Both the position numbers and the translations under genes were made by a program. From contig JAYKKT010000061.1 of the NCBI GenBank assembly GCA_036023115.1, forward strand, positions 11,378,501 through 11,442,500: DNA of 64,000 bases. Direction: 5' to 3'. Positions 32,612 through 45,300 of the stretch are shown piece after piece. This DNA is from Brasenia schreberi (taxonomy: Eukaryota > Streptophyta > Magnoliopsida > Nymphaeales > Cabombaceae). The notes beneath the pieces were generated by a model, which was not told the origin of the DNA, did not search any database, and saw nothing but the letters and a program-made list of their open reading frames with translations. Every line of letters begins with the position of its first letter. The first letter of the stretch is position 1.

Positions 32612-34696
32612 ATGGAGTCCAGGAAGCTGCTGCAGTTCATGTTCCTGGTCTTAGGCTGCCTTCTCTTCTTACTCTTGATGAGCTCATGGGTTTATCTTCC
32701 ATTTATGGACATCACCAACAAGGCCAAACTGCTCCACTGCACCCAGGGCTCACCATGGTGCGGTTTCTCCTCAACCAGCAGGAAGATTCAAGCCCAGCAC
32801 AAGATCAACCCCCTCCCTGTGTTCGAGCACACCGATCACGAGAAGACGACCCCAAAGCACCCATTTGACCCACTGACCCTCAAAGAAATAGAGAAAGTCC
32901 GAGCCATAATCTACGCTACCGCACCCTTTAACTCACCCACGCCCCCACAGATTAGCTCAATGGTCCTAGAAGAGCCAGAGAAACAAGAGGTACTGAAATG
33001 GAAGAAGGGTGACCCCCTCCCCTCAAGAAAAGCCTCTGTTTTGGTGCTCTTGCAGGGCAAAACTCACCAGTTAACAATTGACCTTGACTTAGCCCAGGTC
33101 ACCCAGCACCAAGTGCTAGGCTCATCTGGGTTCCCTACCTTGACAATAGAGGAGATGACCTTGGCGACCATTGCTCCGCTTAAGGACCCAGTGTTCAACA
33201 ATTCGGTCAGGAGCCGCGGCATCGACCCTAGTGACATCGCGTGCCTGCCGCTGTCGTCCGGCTGGTATGGTAAAGAGGAGGACGGCGACAGGGTGATCAA
33301 GGTTCAGTGCTACTCCACTAAGGACACAGCCAACTTCTACATGCGGCCCATCGAGGGCCTGACAGCCCTGGTCGACCTGGACACGATGCAAACAGTCTGG
33401 GTCCGGGACGTCGGACGGGATGTGCCAATTGCTAAGGCCGAGGGCACTGACTACCGAGTCATGGCACAAGTAGCTCAGGACATGGTTCGGCCACTCAACC
33501 CGATTTCCATTGAGCAGCCGAAGGGGCCCAGCTTCAAGGTTGTGGATGGGCACCAGGTGAGCTGGGGCAGCTGGGAGTTCCATCTAAAACCCGATCCCAG
33601 GGCAGGTGTTATCGTGTCACAGGCATCATTTAGAGACCCGGACACGGATGAGCTTCGGCGTGTCCTATACAAAGGGTTCACTTCGGAGCTCTTCGTGCCG
33701 TACATGGACCCGACCGATGCATGGTATTTTAAGACGTATATGGATGCGGGCGAATACGGATTCGGACTTCAGGCAATGTCTTTGGATCCACTGAACGACT
33801 GCCCCAAGAATGCACACTATATGGACGGCGTCTTCGTGTCCGCCGATGGGAGGCCTTATGTAAGGTCTAACATGGTCTGTTTGTTCGAGAGGTATGCCGG
33901 CGACATAGCTTGGCGCCACTCTGAGTGCCCCATTACAGGCATGGAGGTACGTCTACTCTACCAAATTCCACTTAGCTTAAAAAAATTATATGCAAATATA
34001 CAAATCAAAAGATACGCACAAATACTCTAGTATTTGAAAATGTACAAATGTGTGTGTGTGTGTGTGCGCATGTGAATACACACAAATTTAAAAATATCTG
34101 TCTATTATGTGGTAAATGATTCAAGCCAGGTTTATCCTGGCTTGTTGTTATATGAATTTTCTCCTTTTTTTATTTTTTATTTTTTTAATACAATGTGGAT
34201 TGATTCTATAAGATTCAAGTGGATCGATTCCATGAATCTCCGTAGATAAATATTTAGTTCGAAACATGATTTTGACATCATTTATTTAAACAATACAAGT
34301 TGGGTCTTCACAAGCTTCAGAGTCTTACCTCTTTTCTTAGGGGATCCCGCAGTTTGTGGTAATCACATTAATAAATAAATAACCCATGACTAAAAAGGTA
34401 GAGAAAAGAAAACATTTATTTGCATTAGGACATCCACGATAGCAGTATCCCATTGGCGTTACCCGGCACCAGACTTTGTGGATGGGTAGTTGGTGTTCGG
34501 AACCTTTGACTATTGTTCACACACATGCGCACACACACATATGTATATGAAAAATTAATCAATGTCCATCCTTGTTTTTGAGTAATATGACCTTTTGAAG
34601 TCTTTATAAAAAAGACAAACAATGCTATAAAAAATCATACAATGTAAGTGATGGATAAGATCTAATCAATATATATATATCCCACTGGTAAGCATG

Positions 34697-34768
<72 letters not shown>

Positions 34769-36665
34769 CATGCTTACCAGTGTCACCTGGTAATTTGCTC
34801 AATTGTGCAACCAATGCAATTCATGTTCCTGACTAAGTTCACAGATAAGGGAGGTGAGACCAAAGGTGAGTCTGGTTGTCCGAATGGCTGCATCTGTGGC
34901 GAACTACGACTACATTGTCGATTGGGAGTTTCAAACGGATGGTCTCATCCGCATCAAGGTGATATATATCTCTACCACAACACCATACCTAGTTATCATG
35001 CACATTTACAATTATTTGAGCTCTTTATTACGAGCTTAGTTCCTAATGTGAAATTTAAAAACCACTAGGTGGGGCTAAGTGGGATTCTAATGGTCAAAGG
35101 CACACCATATAGAAATGTGAACCAAGTCTTCCAGGGGAAGGACGAGGATAACCTATATGGGACTCTTATCTCTGAGAACCTAATTGGTGTTGTCCATGAC
35201 CACTATGTCACCTTCTACCTTGACATGGACATCGATGGACCGGATAATTCCTTCTTGAAGGTAAAGATGGAGAGGCAAGACACTGCTCCGGGGGAGTCGC
35301 CACGAAGAAGCTTCTTGAAAGTGGTCAGGCAGTTGGCTCAGACCGAGAAGGATGCACAGATCAAGCTCAGCCTGTATCAACCTCATGAGTTCCATGTGGT
35401 GAACCCTTCCAAGAAGACAAGAGTGGGCAATCCTGTTGGGTATAAGATAGTCCCTGCAGCTACAGCAGCAACTCTATTGGATGTCCATGATCCTCCACAA
35501 CAAAGGGGAGCTTTCACCAATAATCAGGTCATATCTCATCACTCATTCTTTTTATAACTTGCGCAAACCGCCTTCGAGATGTTGATACAACCCGAAATAT
35601 GATCCTGAGACCTGTTGAACCCAGCCAGTGGCGGATCTAGAAGTTTGTTTAGGGTGGGGCAAATAGGTCATGGGACTATTTAAGGTGGGGTAAATTATAT
35701 ATTATGCACATAAATTCAACCTTAGGCAAGAGTCTTTTCATTCAATTTTTCAAATTTTGGCTGGGGCAGCCACCCCACCTCGGCTCAATGTGGATCCGCC
35801 ACTTAACCCAGCATAGGCCTTGGGATTCAAGGGACTAAGCCCAAGACCTGCATTTATTGTTGCATACTAGTGTTATCTCTCGCAATGAGCAATAACTCAC
35901 CTGGCTAAGGTGTTGACTCACAAGTTGAAGGTCATTAGTTCTACACCCACGGCATGCATCTGGCTTCCCATACTTTTTTTTACAGTGGGAGGCCGAAGAC
36001 TAACACATGCATACCTGCCTGGAATCGAACTCACCACCTATGATGAGAGAGAGAGTGCCTTGCAAATGAGCTAACTTTTTACATGTGCAAAGGAGCCACC
36101 ACTCTCTTGGCTATGGGGCCGACTCGAAAGAACCTTTCAAGTTGAAAAGGGTACAAGTTGGGGACCTTAGGGCCTTGCATGTCTGGTAGGGTTCTGCTTA
36201 CCCAGCTTAATGAAACAACTAATATATCATACTTGCAGATTTGGGTCACTCCATACAACAGGAGCGAGGAGTGGGCAGGGGGTCTGCTTGTCTACCAAAG
36301 CAAAGGAGATGACACTCTTGCTGTTTGGGCCAAAAGGTATTCACTGCTTTCTGCATCATATTGTGTAAAACTTTTCAGAATATAATTCTTTTATCTGTTA
36401 TAAGAAAATGAATTATTTTGTGACAATATTTGACTTTTATATTTTTTGGTTTAACAGGGACAGAGAAATAGTTGATCGAGACATAGTGGTTTGGTATACA
36501 TTAGGGTTCCACCACGTACCATGCCAAGAGGACTTCCCTATCATGCCGACGGTCTCGGCGAGCTTCGATCTAAAACCTGTTAACTTCTTTGAGAGCAATC
36601 CCATCCTCAGGACCTTGCCCAACTATGAAAGGGATCTACCAACCTGTGCAGCTTCTGCATCTTAG
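32612..36665 (+). CDS. CuAO: Copper-containing primary amine oxidase, five exons, intact
   Basis: Exons by reading and GT-AG sites: 32612-33946, 34845-34958, 35069-35527, 36239-36336, 36458-36665, giving 737 residues, the usual size. All junctions keep frame (phase 0, 0, 0, 2). N-terminal hydrophobic segment ([19 protein letters not shown]) is a signal peptide or anchor, so an apoplastic or secretory location is likely. The catalytic domain has [10 protein letters not shown] with the catalytic Asp, [12 protein letters not shown] whose first Tyr in NYDY becomes the TPQ cofactor, VVHDHYVTF with two copper-binding His, and [13 protein letters not shown] supplying the third. Family enzymes oxidise putrescine and other primary amines to aldehydes with release of hydrogen peroxide and ammonia. 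It ends [17 protein letters not shown]... before TAG. Intron 1 holds a 100-bp palindrome; intron 3 holds a MITE and SINE copies. No lesion was found. Substrate preference cannot be read. Confidence 0.95.
34683..34782. repeat. 100-bp perfect palindrome around (TA)32 in CuAO intron 1
   Basis: CACTGGTAAGCATGTTAA at 34683-34700 is exactly complementary to TTAACATGCTTACCAGTG at 34765-34782, with 64 bp of TA between. In the pre-mRNA this would form a long hairpin. Confidence 0.9.
35626..35804. mobile_element. hAT-type MITE in CuAO intron 3
   Basis: Terminal inverted repeats CAGTGGCGGATCTA and TGGATCCGCCACTT, 179 bp long, flanked by the perfect 8-bp direct repeat AACCCAGC (35618-35625 and 35805-35812). 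The 8-bp duplication and CA-starting ends point to hAT. Confidence 0.85.
35871..35965 (+). repeat. SINE-like copy, plus orientation
   Basis: Contains CTCACCTGGCTAAGGTG (box-A-like) and AGGTCATTAGTTCTACACCC (box-B-like) followed by GGCATGCATCTGGCTTCCC. It is tail-to-tail with the next copy. Confidence 0.45.
35973..36078 (-). repeat. tRNA-derived SINE copy in CuAO intron 3
   Basis: Poly-T at the left, then TACAGTGGGAGGCCGAAGAC, TAACACATGCAT, GGAATCGAACTCACCACC and AAATGAGCTAAC, the family in minus orientation. Confidence 0.65.
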
Positions 36666-36867
36666 CCATAACGGTCTATAGGTTTGAGGAGAAGGGTTTC
36701 TCCAATTTGTTAATTTGCTCTTTGAGAGTTTGTGTGTGTGTGTGTGCATACATGCATGTGTGTTTGGAGACACAAACACGAAGATGCATCTAGATGTATA
36801 TAAATGTGAAATAATCTTTGGAAAAATGTAGACTCCGTAGTTGGGGTCACTTGGCTCTAGTGACTTG
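36666..36867. other. CuAO 3' flank
   Basis: Contains a (TG)n run at about 36731-36745. No gene is seen. Confidence 0.4.
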
Positions 36868-36983
36868 TATTTTTTTTTGTGTTATAATGGGGAGGCCAAA
36901 GCCAAATATGCATGCCCCGGGAATGGAACTCACGGCATGCATCTTGTGAGTTGAGTGCCCTCTGGTGAGATAACGTTCTGATT
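36868..36983 (-). repeat. tRNA-derived SINE with 8-bp target duplication
   Basis: Poly-T, then GGGGAGGCCAAAGCCAAATA, GGGAATGGAACTCACGGC and GGTGAGATAACG. GTGACTTG flanks at 36860-36867 and 36984-36991. Confidence 0.65.
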
Positions 36984-37117
36984 GTGACTTGCACTCATTT
37001 TTTGATCATATTGAGAGCTTGATAAGGTCGATTCTTATCCAAGAAATTATGAAAGTCATCCACCCCTCCTAGGCAGATTCTACATCTTAAGAAAGTCATC
37101 TCTACCTCCTCTTCCTT

Positions 37118-37128
37118 TCTCTCTCTCT

Positions 37129-37212
<84 letters not shown>
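37118..37212. repeat. Compound microsatellite (CT)n(TA)n
   Basis: CT tract then about 78 bp of TA, directly abutting the RTE tail at 37213. Confidence 0.95.
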
Positions 37213-37213
<1 letters not shown>

Positions 37214-40200
37214 CAACAACAAAGCCTTTTCCCATACTAGACGGAGTCGGCTACATAGATTCTTTGTTTCCACATAGTTCTATCATATGCCATGTTAGCA
37301 GTTAACTCACAATAAGCTATATCATTATTTATTATTTCTTTCCAACACTTTTTGTGATTGTCCTCTACCTCTTTTAATACTTTCCAAATTTAGTTTTTCG
37401 TACCTTTCTGAGCTTCTTTATATATGTCCAAACCATCTTAAATGATATTCTCTTATTTTATCCTCTATTGGTGTCACTCCTAATTTGTTTTTAATAACCT
37501 CATTATGTATATAGTCTTTTCTTGTATGACCACTCATCTATCTCAACATCTTTATTTCTATCATAGACATCTTTTGTATATGTTGATGGTTAACTGCCCA
37601 ACACTAAGAACCATAAAACATGGCAGGTCTAATTGTCGCTCTATAATATTTACCTTTTAACTTTAATGGTATCTTCTTATCATAAAGAATGCCTGATTCT
37701 CCTCTCCATTTTAACCAACCAACATTAATTTTATGCCTAACATCTCCATCAATTCTTTCATCACTCTAAAAAATTGACCCTAGGTATTTAAAACTTTTCT
37801 TTTGGGGGATGCAATATGTGCCAATTTTAATTTCTTTGTCCTCTGAAGTAACCAAATGATCAAACTTACATTCCATATATTTTGTTTTTTTTCTACAAAG
37901 TCAAAGGCCTTTGCTTTCTAATGCTTCTCTCCATAGTTCCAATTTTCTATTAACTTTTTCCTTAGATTCTTCCACTAACACAATGTCATCTGCAAATAAC
38001 ATACACCAAGGCACTTCATCTTGAATATGTTTTGTTAATTCAATAATCACTACTATAAATAAGTATGGACTTAAAGTTGATCCTTGATGTAACCCAATAT
38101 TAACTTCAAAAAAGTCTGTCATTCCTTCATGAGTCTATACACATGTTTTTTCACCATCGTATGTCTCTTATAAGGTTAATGTATGTCAATAGGATACCTC
38201 TTTTTCTAAGGTTCTCCAAAAAACCTCTCTCGGTACCCTACCGTAAGCTTTTTCTAGATCAATAAATATCATGTGAAGATCTTTCTTTTTTTACTCTAAA
38301 ATGTTTCATAAGAAGTCTCAAAAGGTGAATCGCTTCAACAGCAGATCTGCCTAGCATGAATCCAAATTGGTTTTCTATTGTACTTGATACTTGTCTTAAC
38401 TTACGTTCGATAATTCTTTCCCATAATTTCATAGTATGGCTTATTAACTTGATACCTCAATAATTCGCACAATTTTGAATGTCTCCCTTGTTCTTATATA
38501 TGGGTATAAGTGTACTTGTTCTCTATTCTTCGGGCATCTTTTGGTTTTTACATATTTCATTAAATAGTCTTGTGAGCCAAGTGATTCCTATTTCTCCTAG
38601 TCTTTTCCAAAATTTTGTAGGAATATTGTTTGGTTCTACTAATTTACCATCTTTCATATGTTTAAGAGCCTCTTTGACTTCATAATTTTGAATATGTTAG
38701 TAGAAATTGTGGTTTATATACTTTTCTAATTTGGCTAACTCTCTTGAGTTAATACTAACATCTTTATTTTCATTAAAAAGCTTATAAAAATAGTTTTTTC
38801 ATCTATTTCTTATATCATCATTTAACCACTATAATTTTTTCATCCTCATCTTTGATGCATCTCGCAAAATTAAGATCTTTAGTTTCTTTATCTCTAGCCC
38901 TAACTATCCTAGAAATATCTCTTTCGCCCTCTTTTGAGTTTGAGTTTTTTTATATAAATCCTCCTAAATTTTAGCTTTCGTTTCACTGACAGCCTTTTTC
39001 GCTTCATTCTTTGCTTTCTTATAAGCCTCTAAAGTTTCACTAGTTTTCTTAGCATAATATAATTTATAGCATGCCCTCTTTGCCTTGATTTTATTTTGTA
39101 TTACTTCACTCCACTATCAAGCTTCTTTTTGTGCCGGTACACTTCCATTAGATTCACCTAACACATCTTTCGCCACTTTCTTAATATGTATAGCCATATT
39201 GTTCCACACATATCATTAGGTATACCAACATAATTCTAAGCATCTCCTTAAAGGACTTTCTATTTAAATATATCTTCTTTCTCGCTTTTGAGGTTCCACC
39301 ATTTAGTCTGAACAGCTCGATGCACTCTTTTTTTCTTTGTTCATTTTTTAATTTGTAAATCTATAACTAAAAGTTGATATTGGGTGGTTAAACTTTTTTT
39401 TAAAATTACCTTACAATCTTTATAACATGCTCTATCTTTTTTTATACAAATAAAGTAATCAATTTGTGTTTGTGATAAGTCACTCTTATAAGTAATTAAA
39501 TGTTCATCTCGTTTTTTGAAGATTGTATTGACTATAAAGAGATCAAAAGCCATAACAAAATTTAAAATCTCCCTACCTTCCTCATTTATATCCCCAAAAC
39601 CAAAGTTTCCGACATGCCCATTTAAGTCTCCTCCTAAACAAATCATCTCCCTTTATGGAATCCTTTGAATCATCTTATCTAACTCTTACCAAAAAGTTGT
39701 CTTTATATTATTATCTTCTAGGCCTACTTGGGGTGCGTAAGTACAAACTATATTCAAAACCTCTGCTCCTAACATTAATTTCAACGTCATGATTCGGTCA
39801 CTATATCATTGTATGTCTACTACACTATCCTTTAAATATTTATTTATGATAATACCAACTCTGTTTCAAGCCTTTTCCTTACTTGAGTACCATAATTTAA
39901 AATATGTATCCTCTATCTCCTTCACTTTTTCTCCAACCTAATTTGTCTCTTGTAAATATAGAATATGAATCTTTCTCCGAATCATAGTATCTACCGCCTC
40001 CATTAGCTTATTGGATAATGTTTTGATATTCCAAGAATCAATACGAATCTTATTATCTAGGACTAGCTTCCTTACCCCTGACATCCATCCATATTGAAAA
40101 TGTGGATACCTTCTCTGTAAATTGTTTATTACATTTGGGCGACAATGTAGTGGGACTAACTTCTTTATCCACACCCATCCATGATGTGGGACCCTCTCTA

Positions 40201-40406
40201 CGATTAATTCACTACATCTAGGTTAAAATGTAGTGACCCTTGCTTACTTATCATTGCATTCGAGCTTTGCAGTGCGTCGCTAGGCCGGAACGCCCAAAAG
40301 TAATGCTCATAATTTGTGTAATCCATTGTATAAAAAATCCGACAAAGTTTTACGCTGACTGTCGAAAGCCTAACACAACCCTCCTCCTTTATCTGAGCTT
40401 GGGACC
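37213..40406 (-). mobile_element. RTE-clade LINE, near full length, copy 1
   Basis: On the minus strand the element starts near 40406 and ends in AAAGGCTTTGTTGTTGTT, the (TTG)n tail of plant RTE elements. About 3.2 kb is typical for the clade. The endonuclease domain (39646-39341) shows GGDLNGHVGNFGFGD and SQTQIDYFI; the RT (38122-37901) shows [11 protein letters not shown] and the intact [11 protein letters not shown]. Many stops break the single ORF, so it is inactive. The copy lacks about 11 codons present in copy 2 between GHVG and NFGFGD. It is flanked on both sides by CT/TA microsatellite. Confidence 0.88.
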
Positions 40407-40439
40407 GATAATGCAAGGGTGATCCCTTACATGGTCGGA

Positions 40440-40441
40440 GT

Positions 40442-40527
<86 letters not shown>
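40440..40527. repeat. Compound microsatellite (CT)n(TA)n
   Basis: About 50 bp CT-rich then (TA)n, right of the LINE copy 1 5' end. Confidence 0.95.
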
Positions 40528-40530
<3 letters not shown>

Positions 40531-41766
40531 AGAGATAAATTATTTCATGCACACGTCAATTTATGCTCTAATTTTCTAAAAACTTCAAGTATTCAATTTT
40601 AAATATCAAGGGTTGAGATCTTTAAGTCAAAAAATAAACTGTACTAGTAGATTTATTATATATCTAAAAGTATCAAGGCATTTTTTCTTTTAAAATTAGG
40701 ATTTCAATTGCCAATCATACCGCTGAGATTATTGAGAATGTTTAAGCATGTATTGATGTGCGCATGGACTATTCTCCCTATATATGTGCACGTATGTGTA
40801 TATAGGTATTGGTATTGGGTCGGGTTGGTTTGAGGTTGCACAGGTAGGATCAATATTGCCATCCCTACCTGATTCAACCGGTCTGACTGGCCAGTCGAGT
40901 CTAATTTTACAAACTATATTTTTTATTACCATAATAGAATATTAAACTAAATCTAAGTATCGTCTATTAGTTCAGTTCATTGTTTTGTGTAGCATAGATC
41001 CATCGTACTTCTGTATGCTTGATCAAATATTATACACTAGAAGTCTTTCAAAAAGATATTTATACGGTACGAATATCATAATTAGCATGTTGAACCCTAA
41101 TGAACCTATGTGGAACTGAGTCGGTTTGATATCTTACAGTGGTTTGGTTTGGAATCCCAAGCTTGAGAACTAAATTATAGTTTGTTGGTCGTAGGTTGAA
41201 ACCAGAACAAAACCAGACCTATTCGTGAGCACCTAGGTAGAAGCAATTTTGATAGAGATGTCAATACGGGCTGGGCTGGGCCAGCCCACATTTTATATGG
41301 GCCTCCAAAATGCTGCCCCTTGGAGGGCAAGAGCCGAGCCAGGCCAGGCTCCATGGGCAAGGGTCAGTCCCTTAGGACAAGCTCATTTTGATATATATAT
41401 ATAATCTGGTCCTACAGGGCGAACCACCCCCTATGCCAGGCCCATTTTAACATGTCTAATTTTGGGGAATCTTTCCCAAGTATAGGCAATCCATCCATGC
41501 CCAAACCTGAGTATCATGGCCTCTACCCCACAAAATTACCTTTAGTGAATGGGTACCTGGTTGGGGTCTTGTCCTCTGTGATGAGTACTTAGTGCCCTCT
41601 ACTCCGATTCCTACTTAAAAATAAAAGTACATTTATTAAAATCCAATAATTTGTAAACCAAATCTAGATAACCGAAAATTTATTTTGAAAAATTGAAAAT
41701 TCAATACCTCTCTATAGTAAAAGATGCAAAATACACTTTCCTATATATATAATCCAACATATGCAT
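40528..41766. other. Unassigned intergenic DNA
   Basis: No gene. Around 41260-41450 is a GGGCTGGGCTGGGCCAGCCC / GGCCAGGCTCC-rich stretch of unknown origin. Confidence 0.4.

Positions 41767-41834
<68 letters not shown>
41767..41834. repeat. Compound microsatellite (CA)n(TA)n
   Basis: CA tract then TA tract. Confidence 0.95.
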
Positions 41835-41836
<2 letters not shown>

Positions 41837-41993
41837 ATTGGGTTGTGTCCACTCCTGAGAGTACTTACTCATATTCTATTCTTACTTTTTGAAAGCATGA
41901 ATGTAATAATATTATTCTTGATACTTTTTCAAAAACTCTTAAACTTTTAAAGTTACACTTATGTCACAAAAAATGAATGGGCATGAGTGAACA
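41834..41993 (+). repeat. (TA)n-anchored dispersed repeat, copy 3
   Basis: Starts TTGATTGGGTTGTGTCCAC directly at the end of (TA)n and contains GATACTTTTTCAAAAACTCT and TTACACTTATGTCAC, ending near ATGGGCATGAGTGAACATG. Same family as 5443 and 24211. Confidence 0.6.
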
Positions 41994-42291
41994 TGTTATC
42001 CTGTTAGCATCTTAAATGCATAATATTTTTTAGTACATAATTTTACATAAATATTTTTACTGTTAGATCAATAACAAAGATTTGAGTATGGGTTAGGTAC
42101 TTCTTATTCTGTCCCTCTATAGTACTTGGTGAAAGATATTTGAGTTTTCAGCTCCATATCTGGTTCCAATCAAATTGGATCATTTCCGTTCTCCATAGGT
42201 CAAATTCAGCCAAATCCCCCGTGTCAGGCAAATATTGCCATTTCTAGCTCCAAGATGAGCACCATAACTCATTGTCCGTTTCCTATGAAGG

Positions 42292-42370
42292 TATTTTTTT
42301 TTTTTGTTACACGAGAAGGCCGAAGCCTAACATATGCACCGTTTGGGAGTCGAGCTCCCCACCACCACCA
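42292..42370 (-). repeat. tRNA-derived SINE, truncated
   Basis: Poly-T, GTTACACGAGAAGGCCGAAG, CCTAACATATGCACC, GGGAGTCGAGCTCCCCACC. The tRNA head is missing; the RTE tail begins shortly after. Confidence 0.65.
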
Positions 42371-42378
42371 ACCTACCT

Positions 42379-45300
42379 ACAACAACAACAACAACTAAGC
42401 CTTTTCCCATACTAGACGGGGTCGGCTACATGGATTCTTTGTTTTCACAGATCCCTATCATTTGCTATGTTAGCAGTTAACTCATAATAAGCTAGATCAT
42501 TCTTTATTGTTTCTTTCCAACACTTTTGTGATCATCCTCTACTTCTTTTAATACTTTCCAAATTTAGTTTTTCTAACCTTCTTAAAGGTTCTTCTTTTGA
42601 TCTTCTTTCTATATGTCCAAACCATCTTAAACAATATTCTCTCATTTTATCCTCTATTGGTGTCACTCCTAATTTGTTTCTAATAACCTCATTATGTATA
42701 CGGTCTTTTCTTGTATGACCACTCATTCATCTCAACATCTTCATTTTTGTCAGAGACATATTTTGTACATGTTGATGATTAACTGCCCAACACTCAGAAC
42801 CACAAAAACATGGCAGGCCTATTTGCTGCTCTATAATATTTACCTTTTAACTTTAATGGTATCTTCTTATCACAAAGAATACGTGATGCTCCTCTCCATT
42901 TCAATCAACCAACATTAATTCTATGCCTAACATCTCCATCAATTCTTCCATCACTCTGAAAAAGTGACCCTAGGTATTTAAAACTTTGCAATGTGTTCCA
43001 ATTTTAATTTCTATATCCTCTGAGGTAACCAAATGATCAAACTTACATTCCATATATTTTGTCTTTGTTCTACTAAATCGGAGGGCTTTACTTTCTAATG
43101 TTTCTCTCCATAGTTCCAATTTTCTATTAACATTTTCCTTAGACTCCTCCACTAATACAATGTCATATGCAAATAACATACACCAAGGTACTTCATCATA
43201 TATTTTGTTACCAATTTTCTATTAACTTTTTCCTTAGACTCCTCCACTAATACAATGTCATATGCAAATAACATACACCAAGGTACTTCATCATATATTT
43301 TGTTAACTCATCCATCACCATTATAAATAAGTATGGACTTAAAGTTGATCCTTGATGTAACCCAATATTAACTTCAAAGAAATCTGTTGTTCTTTCATGA
43401 GTCCTCACACATGTTTTTGTACCATCATACATGTCTCTTATAAGGTTAATATATATCAATGGGATACCTCTTTTTTTCAAAGTTCTCCAAAGAACCTCCC
43501 TCGGTACCTTATCATAAGTTTTTTCTAGATCAATAAATATCATGTGAAGGTCTTTCTTTTTTGTTCTAAAATGTTTCATAAGACGTCTCAAAAGGTGAAT
43601 CACTTCAATAGTAGATCTGCCTGGCATGAATCCAAATTGGTTCTCTATTGTACTTGATACTTGTCTTAACCTACGTTCGATAATTCTTTCCCATAATTTC
43701 ATAGTATGGCTCATTAACTTGATACCTCGATAATTCGCACAATTTTGAATGTGTCCCTTGTTCTTATATATGGGTATAAGTGTACTTGCTCCCAATTCCT
43801 CGGGCATCTTTTGGTTTTTCTATATTTCATTAAATAGTCTTATGAGCTAAGTAATTCCTATTTCTCCTAGTATGTTCCAGACTTCTATAGGAATATTATC
43901 TAGTCCTACTGATTTATTACCCTTTATATGTTTAAGAGCCTCTTTGACTTCATTCTTTTGAATACGATAATAGAAATTATGGTTTATATACATTTCTGAT
44001 TTGGCTAACTCTCCTAAGCTAATACTAACATCTTTATTTTCATTAAAAAGATTATAAAAATAGTTTTTCCATCTATTTCTTATATCTTCATTTGCCACTA
44101 GAATTTTTTCATCCTCGTCTTTGATGCATCTAACATAATTAAGATCTTTAGTTTTCTTATCTCTACTCCTAGCTATCCTAAAACTATCTCTTTCACCCTC
44201 TTTTGAGTTGAATTTTTTATATAAGTCCTTCCAACCTTTTTCGCTTCCTTCTTTGCTTTCTTATAAGCCTCTAAAGTTTCACTAGTTTTCTTAGCATAAT
44301 GTAATTTGTAACATGCCCTCTTTACCTTGATTTTATTTTGTACTACTTCACTCCACCATCAAGCTTCTTTTTTGTGCCGGTATACCTCCCTTAGATACCC
44401 GTAACACATCTTTCGCCACTTTCCTAATATGTATAGCTATATTGTTCCACATATCACAGGGTGTACCAATATAATTCCAAACATCTCCTTGAAGTACTTT
44501 TTTGTTTAAATATATATTCTTTCTCGCTTTTGAGGTTCCACCATTTAGTTTGAATAGCTTGATGCACTCTTTTCTTCTTCGTCCATTTTTTTATTTGTAA
44601 ATCCATAACTAAAAGTTGATGTTGAGTGGTTAAGCTTTCTCCTAGAATTACCTTGCAATCTTTTTAACACGCTCTATCTTTTTTTCTACAAATAAAGTAA
44701 TCAATTTGTGTTTGTGATAAGCCACTCTTATAAGTAATTAAATGTTCATCTCGTTTTTTGAAGATTGTGTTGACTATAAAGAGATCAAATGCCATAACAA
44801 AATTTAAAATATCCCTACCTTCCTCATTTATATCCCCAAAACCAAAGTTTCCATGAATCCCTTGATATCCTAATGCCTCTTTACCGACATGTCCATTTAA
44901 GTCTCCTCCTAAACAAATCATCTCCCTTTGTGGAATCTTTAAATCACCTTATCTAACTCTTCCCAAAAAGTTGTTTTTATACTATCTTCTAGTCTTACTT
45001 GGGGTGCGTAAGCACAAACTATATTCAAAACCTCTACTCCTAACACTAATTTCAACATCATGATTCGGTCACCATATCGTTGTATGTCTACTACACTATC
45101 CTTTAAATCTTTATTTATGATAATACCAACTCTGTTTCAAGCCTTTACTTTACCTGAGTACCGTAATTTAAAACTTATATCCTCTATCTCCTTTGCTTTA
45201 TCTCCAACCCATTTTGTCTCTTGTAAACATAGAATATTAATCTTTCTCTGAATCATAGTATCTACCACCTCCATTAGCTTACCGGATAATGTTCCGATAT

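Noticed and set aside
32416..32868. 150-codon frame overlapping the CuAO start in another frame
   Set aside because: Its ATG lies at the TATA box, so upstream of the likely transcription start, and most of it is (GA)n and shadow of the CuAO exon.
35069..35557. Independent gene starting in CuAO exon 3
   Set aside because: It is an internal exon with canonical splice sites and continuous amine oxidase homology.
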